From: Glandiceps talaboti
Lineage: Eukaryota; Hemichordata; Enteropneusta; Spengelidae
DNA: 60,000 nt
Assembly: GCF_964340395.1 (NCBI RefSeq)
Contig: NC_135568.1
Location: 5,533,079-5,593,078 of the forward strand
Direction: 5' to 3'
The position numbers were made by a program, and so were the translations under genes. The notes under the pieces were generated by a model. The model did not search any database. It saw only the letters and a list, made by a program, of their open reading frames with translations, and was not told the origin of the DNA. This document shows, piece after piece, positions 54,685-60,000 of the stretch. Each line of letters starts with the position of its first letter. Position 1 is the stretch's first letter.

Positions 54685-56007
54685 ATCTGTATCCAGTGTA
54701 GCAGAGTTCATGGATCTACAACAACGTAGACAGGCTAATGCAGGAGTGAAACTTGTTTTTAATGTTTTTTGCTGTATTTTATTTCCACTTGGTACTGAGA
54801 GTGACTTCTCTGGAAAAGACTGGCACATCAGATTGGCCTTTTCATAAAGTTGCAATAGCATAGTCAGGCAGCAAGTATGTAGATCAGTGGACAAGGTGTA
54901 CAATAGATACACATTTGTATTCAAGCTAAGATAGGGTTAGGGTTAGGTTCGAGATAGGAATCAGGTAACACTCACTAACATGAAGCTGATTAACAATAAC
55001 GTCATCTGCTGTGAGTGGACACTGTTAGACACTCAGGCATTTAGAAACACATGACAGAAAATTGTTTCATGGAAATATGTTGCTCAGAAAGAAAAGTTGC
55101 AATTTCATAACCTACATTTGATACACCTAGACTGCTAATTACTAAATCTGTAAAGAAGTCCACAGAAAAATGGAAACTTGAGTGGAAATTAATGGAAGAT
55201 TGTTAAAGCTATAGTTCTCAGAGTGTGCCTAGAATTTGTCATTGGACACTTGCATGGATATGGGTACTCAGTGTAGAGTTTAGTGTTTATCATATGTCAA
55301 AGGTCAGAAAAACTATATATCTTTATCATTATATAGATACATGTAGTAGTATCAAACTCCTATATCTATCTATGTAGTTGTATCATATTTCTGCTTACAG
55401 AAGGAGTAAATCTGGACTAAATTATGAAATTGTCCAAGGTTCTTCTTGGTTCTCAGCTTCTATACTGTCCTGCAAGAACCTGTGTAATAAGCCATTTCCT
55501 AGTATGCTAGCACTGTGCTGGTATGCCAGTTACAACAAATATCAACAGTCAAATATTAGCAATCGATCAACTATCTTACTTTTACTAAGTATTTCACATA
55601 TCTCTTTGGTGATTTAAATCTTCACTTGGATGGCCTAGAATCTCAAAATTGAAATTTTTCATCATTTCAAAATATCCTCCTTATTTACCTGTATGTGAGA
55701 GCATATATGCTGCCATTGGAAACCTTTGAAAGTTTGTTAAGGAGGGAAGGGATGTTTAACCCAGTATTTGAAATAATAAATTTTGATTATGAGACCATTG
55801 GTTATTAATCTAAGTGGGGACTATTTTAGTCAAAGAGATGTAACATAAGTACAGTTGATCAATTGCCAATATAGGCTGTGCTGGGGTAATTCAGGTTTGT
55901 AGCATAGCTGTCTGCAGGACTGAGAAAAAAGGGACTTCTCCGTCTGCAAGCAGGACTACAACAAGTCCATCAAGAATATATACAGTATACATGGATAGAC
56001 TTGTGAG

Positions 56008-56175
56008 ATGATAGTATTATGTCAAAGGTCAGAATGAATATGTACAGACAGTAGTATTATGTCAAAGGTCAGAAAGAATATACAATATAGATGATAGTAT
56101 TATGTCAAAGGTCAGAAAGAATATACAATATAGATGATTGTATTATGTCAAAGGTCAGAAAGAATATACAATGTA
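56008..56175. repeat. Tandem array, 40-43-bp units with TCAAAGGTCA
   Basis: ATTATGTCAAAGGTCAGAA recurs four times (TCAAAGGTCA at about 56022, 56062, 56105 and 56148), each followed by GAATATACAATATAGAT. A single related site, TGTCAAAGGTCAGAAA, lies upstream at 55294. Confidence 0.9.
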
Positions 56176-57698
56176 TAGATTGTACTACTTGTAGTAGTGC
56201 AAAATAATGCAATATTCACACTTGTCATGCTAAGTGTTATTACAGCCAAGATTTGGTCCTTGGTGAAAATGTAGAATATTTTTTCCCCACACCTTTTGAT
56301 TACATCATACATGTGTAATTATGTGAAGCACAATTATGCCAGCTTCATAAATTAATCTCGTTATCAACAAATACAGGGTGGAACTTAATCCTCTGTAGCT
56401 GCCTGGCAAGAACCCTTGTACCAATGCAAGTGGTTGTTGAAATACTTTATCAGGGAGTGGCATTCTACCTTGCCCAGGGCAGAGTAGCATATCTTGACAC
56501 AATACTTTAGCTGAAAGACTTGGGTTGAGGTCGGACATGGACATCTCACATGTCAAAATACTACTAATGTATGGGTCAACAGATATCACCTGGTTTGTTG
56601 AATTAATCAAATACTTTGACATTTATACATTGTGTTTTGACTCTAAAGTAATTTAGATTATTAGTTGAGACAAATTTGGCTTCAATATAAATCGGTCCGA
56701 CTGCAAGTTGCAAGTCAGTATGTCTCTACTGTATGGGTCAATAAATGTCACCTGTTCCATGTATTTGAATAAATCATTGTGTATATTGTATATTGGCTCT
56801 CAATTAATTTAGGTTATTTAGCAGAAATAATTTTTTGGTCAAAATAAATTGTTTTAAAAATGAAATTACCTCCACTGGTAAATTGTAACTACCTGGTAAA
56901 ATTATTTATTTGTTTTGCGAAATAAAGTGGTGCTGAACTGTAAAAAATTAGATTTTGTGTCAAAATCGACCTTCACAGTAAACTGTCTTTTTTGAGGGCA
57001 CATAGGAAATCTCTGTAGTTGCTATAGAGACCAAAGGGAACATCTAGGGTTTGCTGCCATTGTTGGTACCTTTATTGGTGCAATGTGAAGTGGTTTGGGG
57101 GTGTAAATTTCATGTGAAGTGGTTTGGGGTGTATATTTCATTTTCACAAGAGAACGCCCAGAAGAGACAAGAGGGTTCGTTGCCCTTGTTATTTTGTTGT
57201 GGGAGAACACTAGAAAGTAATATGAGTCACTCAGGAAATATCAACCAATACAACACTTGTTTGTATTACAAACTAACCTAACAAAGAATAACAACTTAGA
57301 AATTGTGACCAATGTTTTGATTTGAAACTCAACTATGCAGGTATTCATGGATGAGAAAAATGAAAAGGAGCTGCATGAAAAGGTTGTAGAAAATGACCCT
57401 AATTTGAAGATATTTTCCGCTACATATGATTCAATGCTCAATTAGCTGTCTTTGATAAATCCGCTATGCTTCTTAATTTGTAAGGCTGACTTCAAATTAG
57501 GATTATATCTAGGTGTGAAAAACACTTGTTTAGCAGAGTTATAGAAAAAGTTGATCCAGAACAAATGAATGTTATCATGTACAGTAATTCCTTATTAAGT
57601 AATGAAATGATCCGGGATTGACACTTTGTCCTTGAAACAATTCATTGTTTTTGTTATGAGTTGTATATTCATACTTAAAATCCACCTGAGTTCTCCTC

Positions 57699-57776
57699 GA
57701 GTCTGGATACCAATGTGGTCTCTAACTAAAAATGGAGGTGTAAATCGTAACGATACCATGGGAACAAGACTAGAGT
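57699..57776 (+). mobile_element. 75-bp dispersed element, copy 4
   Basis: GAGTCTGGATACCAATGTGG, TCTCTAACTAAA, GGAGGTGTAAATCGTAACGA, TACCATGGGAAC and AAGACTAGAG. It belongs with copies at 10325, 16716 and 37355. Confidence 0.75.
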
Positions 57777-57874
57777 TTTCCAGGTAGTTTACTGTGTTTT
57801 CCAACCCAAATTGTACAAGGTATGCAAATTATTGCAAATTTTACCATATTTCTGAATTTCAGGATTCCCAAACC

Positions 57875-58250
57875 TTTAAAGTGACCATATAGATGTAGAT
57901 GAGAATTTATTTTGATTTTTAATTTATAAAAAACAACTGTACTATGTTTTTCCATGTGAAAAAAAAGACCATGAAACAACATCCTTGTTTGTAACTGAAT
58001 AAAGTGCAAAAAAAATTTAAAATGTATAAAATGTTTGTTATTTTACATGTACTGTACATGCAAATATTTACAATAAAGAACTTTTTACACATTTTTTCCA
58101 CTTTTTAGTAGTTTACAGTATTAAAATACAGACACAGACTTGGTATATGATGCTGAGCTCATATTATTAAAGGAAAACATCGTAAAGTTGTTTTGTAAAT
58201 TGAAAATTCAAAATGAAATACCCAGTTCTCATCCATATGGTCACTTTTAA
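57875..58250. mobile_element. Palindromic 350-bp element, copy 3
   Basis: The left end TTTAAAGTGACCATATAGATG is matched by the right end CATCCATATGGTCACTTTTAA. Inner blocks CATGTGAAAAAAAAGACCAT, GTATAAAATGTTTGTTATTT and ACTTGGTATATGATG match copy 1. The centre has ACATGTACTGTACATG in place of the perfect core. Confidence 0.8.
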
Positions 58251-59067
58251 AAGCATAATCACTGCAATTGGTAATGTGATTGGATTCCGTGTAGAAAATA
58301 TTTTTCTACATGCAATTTGAAACCATTTGCATATAAATTTTTTATGCTTGAAATTCTTTTGCAGACAAATAATTTTTTATCTGAAATGGTGGCTATACAT
58401 CATATGTGTGGTGTTTAGAAGCTTTCTCTGGACAGAAATTTTTTTATATTAATAAATTTGAAATATTGGCTGCCGCTCTAATGACCAAATCAATACTGGA
58501 GTTAACTTGTCAAAAACAAATAAACAGGGCTTGGATGGTGCGTCTCCATACTTCTGATTTCAACCACATTTTGCAGCTTGTGAAAAATTCTGTCATTTCT
58601 GCATCGAATATTACATAATTTGATAAAGGTATGTTGTTATGACAACCTTGTCATAAATTATTGATTAGTCTCCAATGGTGTGAATCAAATCAGACTACTA
58701 CACATATAGTAAGCTGTTTGTCTATTCAATTATATATGCTTTGTGATTCTGTCATGAAATTGACCAGGCTAATCAGGAAAATTAGATGAAATGTAGTCAG
58801 TTAATAACTGGTATGTTGCTTTCGTAAATTACAAAATGAATAAGCCATCAATGGATTTCATTGAAATGTCACATGACAAAGGTCAAAGGTTGTAGCTTGT
58901 ATAAGTGGAGTCTGATTTCAGACAGAAAAATTATTGTCAAGTTTATAAATCTGCTTAGAAATACAGATTTTAAAGAGAATGAATTGACAGAACAAAATAA
59001 TGTCTTAGTTTGAAAATTTATGATTTTTTTGAAGTAATGTTATTTTTAACAGGAAACGACTAAACTC

Positions 59068-59231
59068 ATCAGTGTTTTTGTTAAGGGCGGTAAGTAGGTG
59101 AAATCTACTGGGGTTCCCTACTCATTTTACCTGGGGTCCCAAATAAAATTACTATCAACTCTATGGTCAAAAACGGTCATTTTTACCCCATTCTCCCTTT
59201 CTGTCCCCCAACCTATGCAAAAACACTGATT
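59068..59231 (+). mobile_element. ATCAGTGTTTTTG-family element, copy 2
   Basis: 164 bp bounded by ATCAGTGTTTTTG on the left and AAAAACACTGAT on the right. The interior matches the reverse of 37760-37938. Confidence 0.75.
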
Positions 59232-59287
59232 ATAACTCAACTAAAACAAATTATAATAATGATAATAATATTCAAATTTTTGTATGC

Positions 59288-59575
59288 TTCCCACGCTGCT
59301 TAAAGCACATAGTATTACGGAAGGCATGGATCTATAGTAGCACAATGACCCTTTATGTTTCAACTCCCTTGGGAGGATTCAAGTATTCACATGATAATAT
59401 TAACACCCTCTATCCTACCAGATCCCCAATTATAAAGCTGAGTTGACTGAAACAAAATTGGGGTTAAATACTTACCCAAGGACTTTAGCCATTCAAAAAC
59501 AAATGACAGTGCTAAGACTTGACCCAATGTACTGAATCCAAGCTCTCCACATTTGACCATTACGACTCCACGTTT
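59288..59575 (-). mobile_element. SINE, copy B (diverged)
   Basis: On the minus strand it matches copy A over most of its body: GAGTCGTAATGGTCAAAT, GAATGGCTAAAGTCCTTGGG, TTTCAGTCAACTCAGC, ATAATTGGGGATCTGGTAGG and AAGGGAGTTGAAACATAAAG. Box A/B sequences are degraded and the tail is worn. Confidence 0.8.
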
Positions 59576-59813
59576 ACCCAGAGGAATATGTAAATGTGAA
59601 ATTGAATTTTGGGATTTAGGATTCTTTAAATTTTTTATTGTAATTGTTAGTGTTCATGAATAGCGTCTTTTATACGGTTTTATTCTAACAAATGGTCTTT
59701 TTGAAAAGACAGATCAGAGAAGTTGAGTAACAGAAAGTGGGAAAGTTTGTAATTCTGAGTGAAACAGTACGACCAACTGTTGTAAACAAACATAACATTT
59801 ATTGGATACTAAT

Positions 59814-59836
59814 GTTGTTGTTGTTGTTGTTGTTAT
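59814..59836. repeat. (GTT)n microsatellite
   Basis: About seven GTT triplets. Confidence 0.93.
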
Positions 59837-60000
59837 TTGTTTATTAAAGTGTCGTATGTGGACTTATCAAATGATAAATACAGATTCAGTGCTTAGTGCA
59901 GTATACATGTACAAAGAAAGAGTCGCATCAATTTCAGCATGATTAATCGTGTTTAATCACTTTACCTATCAGATATACTTCAACAGAAATATGTATAAAT

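Larger units (their letters stand above)
53233..60000 (+). other. CCNY intron 1 (at least 6.8 kb)
   Basis: No second CCNY exon (the one with the FLSKSQTD block) could be found. It holds a foldback element, a tandem array with nuclear-receptor-like sites, and copies of four dispersed families (57699, 57875, 59068, 59288), plus a GTT run at 59814-59836. The plus-strand segment 57340-57441 looks slightly coding-like but is unrecognised. 53700-54100 and 58300-59000 hold nothing I can name. Confidence 0.75.

Noticed and set aside
54930-54948. Telomere-like GGGTTAGGGTTAGG
   Set aside because: Only about two and a half units, which is too short to be an interstitial telomeric array.

Overview
This is animal nuclear DNA: AT-rich, with spliced genes whose exons sit between canonical GT-AG sites in long introns, and with many microsatellites, minisatellites, short inverted-repeat elements and a tRNA-headed SINE. 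Nothing in it is prokaryotic. The protein families, the intron density and the frequent palindromic word ACATGTACATGT suit a marine invertebrate such as an amphioxus, a hemichordate or a lophotrochozoan. I cannot name the phylum from the sequence alone.

Three genes can be supported. (1) A CD63-like tetraspanin on the minus strand has its start codon at 27344 and coding exons at 27282-27344, 4775-4963, 4008-4181 and 2572-2697. The end of the large loop and TM4 are missing and probably lie left of base 1. Its first intron is 22.3 kb and holds most of the repeat arrays. (2) A complete CCDC14 orthologue (centriolar satellite protein) on the minus strand has ten coding exons from 50868 to 33992, and their phases join without a break to give 1233 residues. 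(3) The first coding exon of cyclin Y (CCNY) on the plus strand, 53082-53232, starts with an N-myristoylation signal; the rest of the gene lies beyond 60000. CCDC14 and CCNY are divergent, with start codons 2.2 kb apart. A ZNF143/Staf-like motif and a short upstream ORF lie just before the CCNY start.

Layout: 1-27344 tetraspanin (3' end open); 27345-33991 intergenic with tandem repeats and a 350-bp hairpin element 53 bp past the CCDC14 stop; 33992-50868 CCDC14; 50869-53081 divergent intergenic region; 53082-60000 start of CCNY and part of its first intron.

The genes have no evident joint function. The distinctive content is a set of short, mostly unnamed repeat families that I paired by eye: a SINE (3 copies), a 350-bp palindromic element (3 copies), elements with termini GTGCCCTCTAA (3 copies, all in CCDC14 introns), AGGGAACTTGCA (2), ATCAGTGTTTTTG (2), a roughly 75-bp element (4 copies), and others. 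I found no strong sign of a new enzymatic or defence system. Repeat-family names and boundaries are my own estimates.
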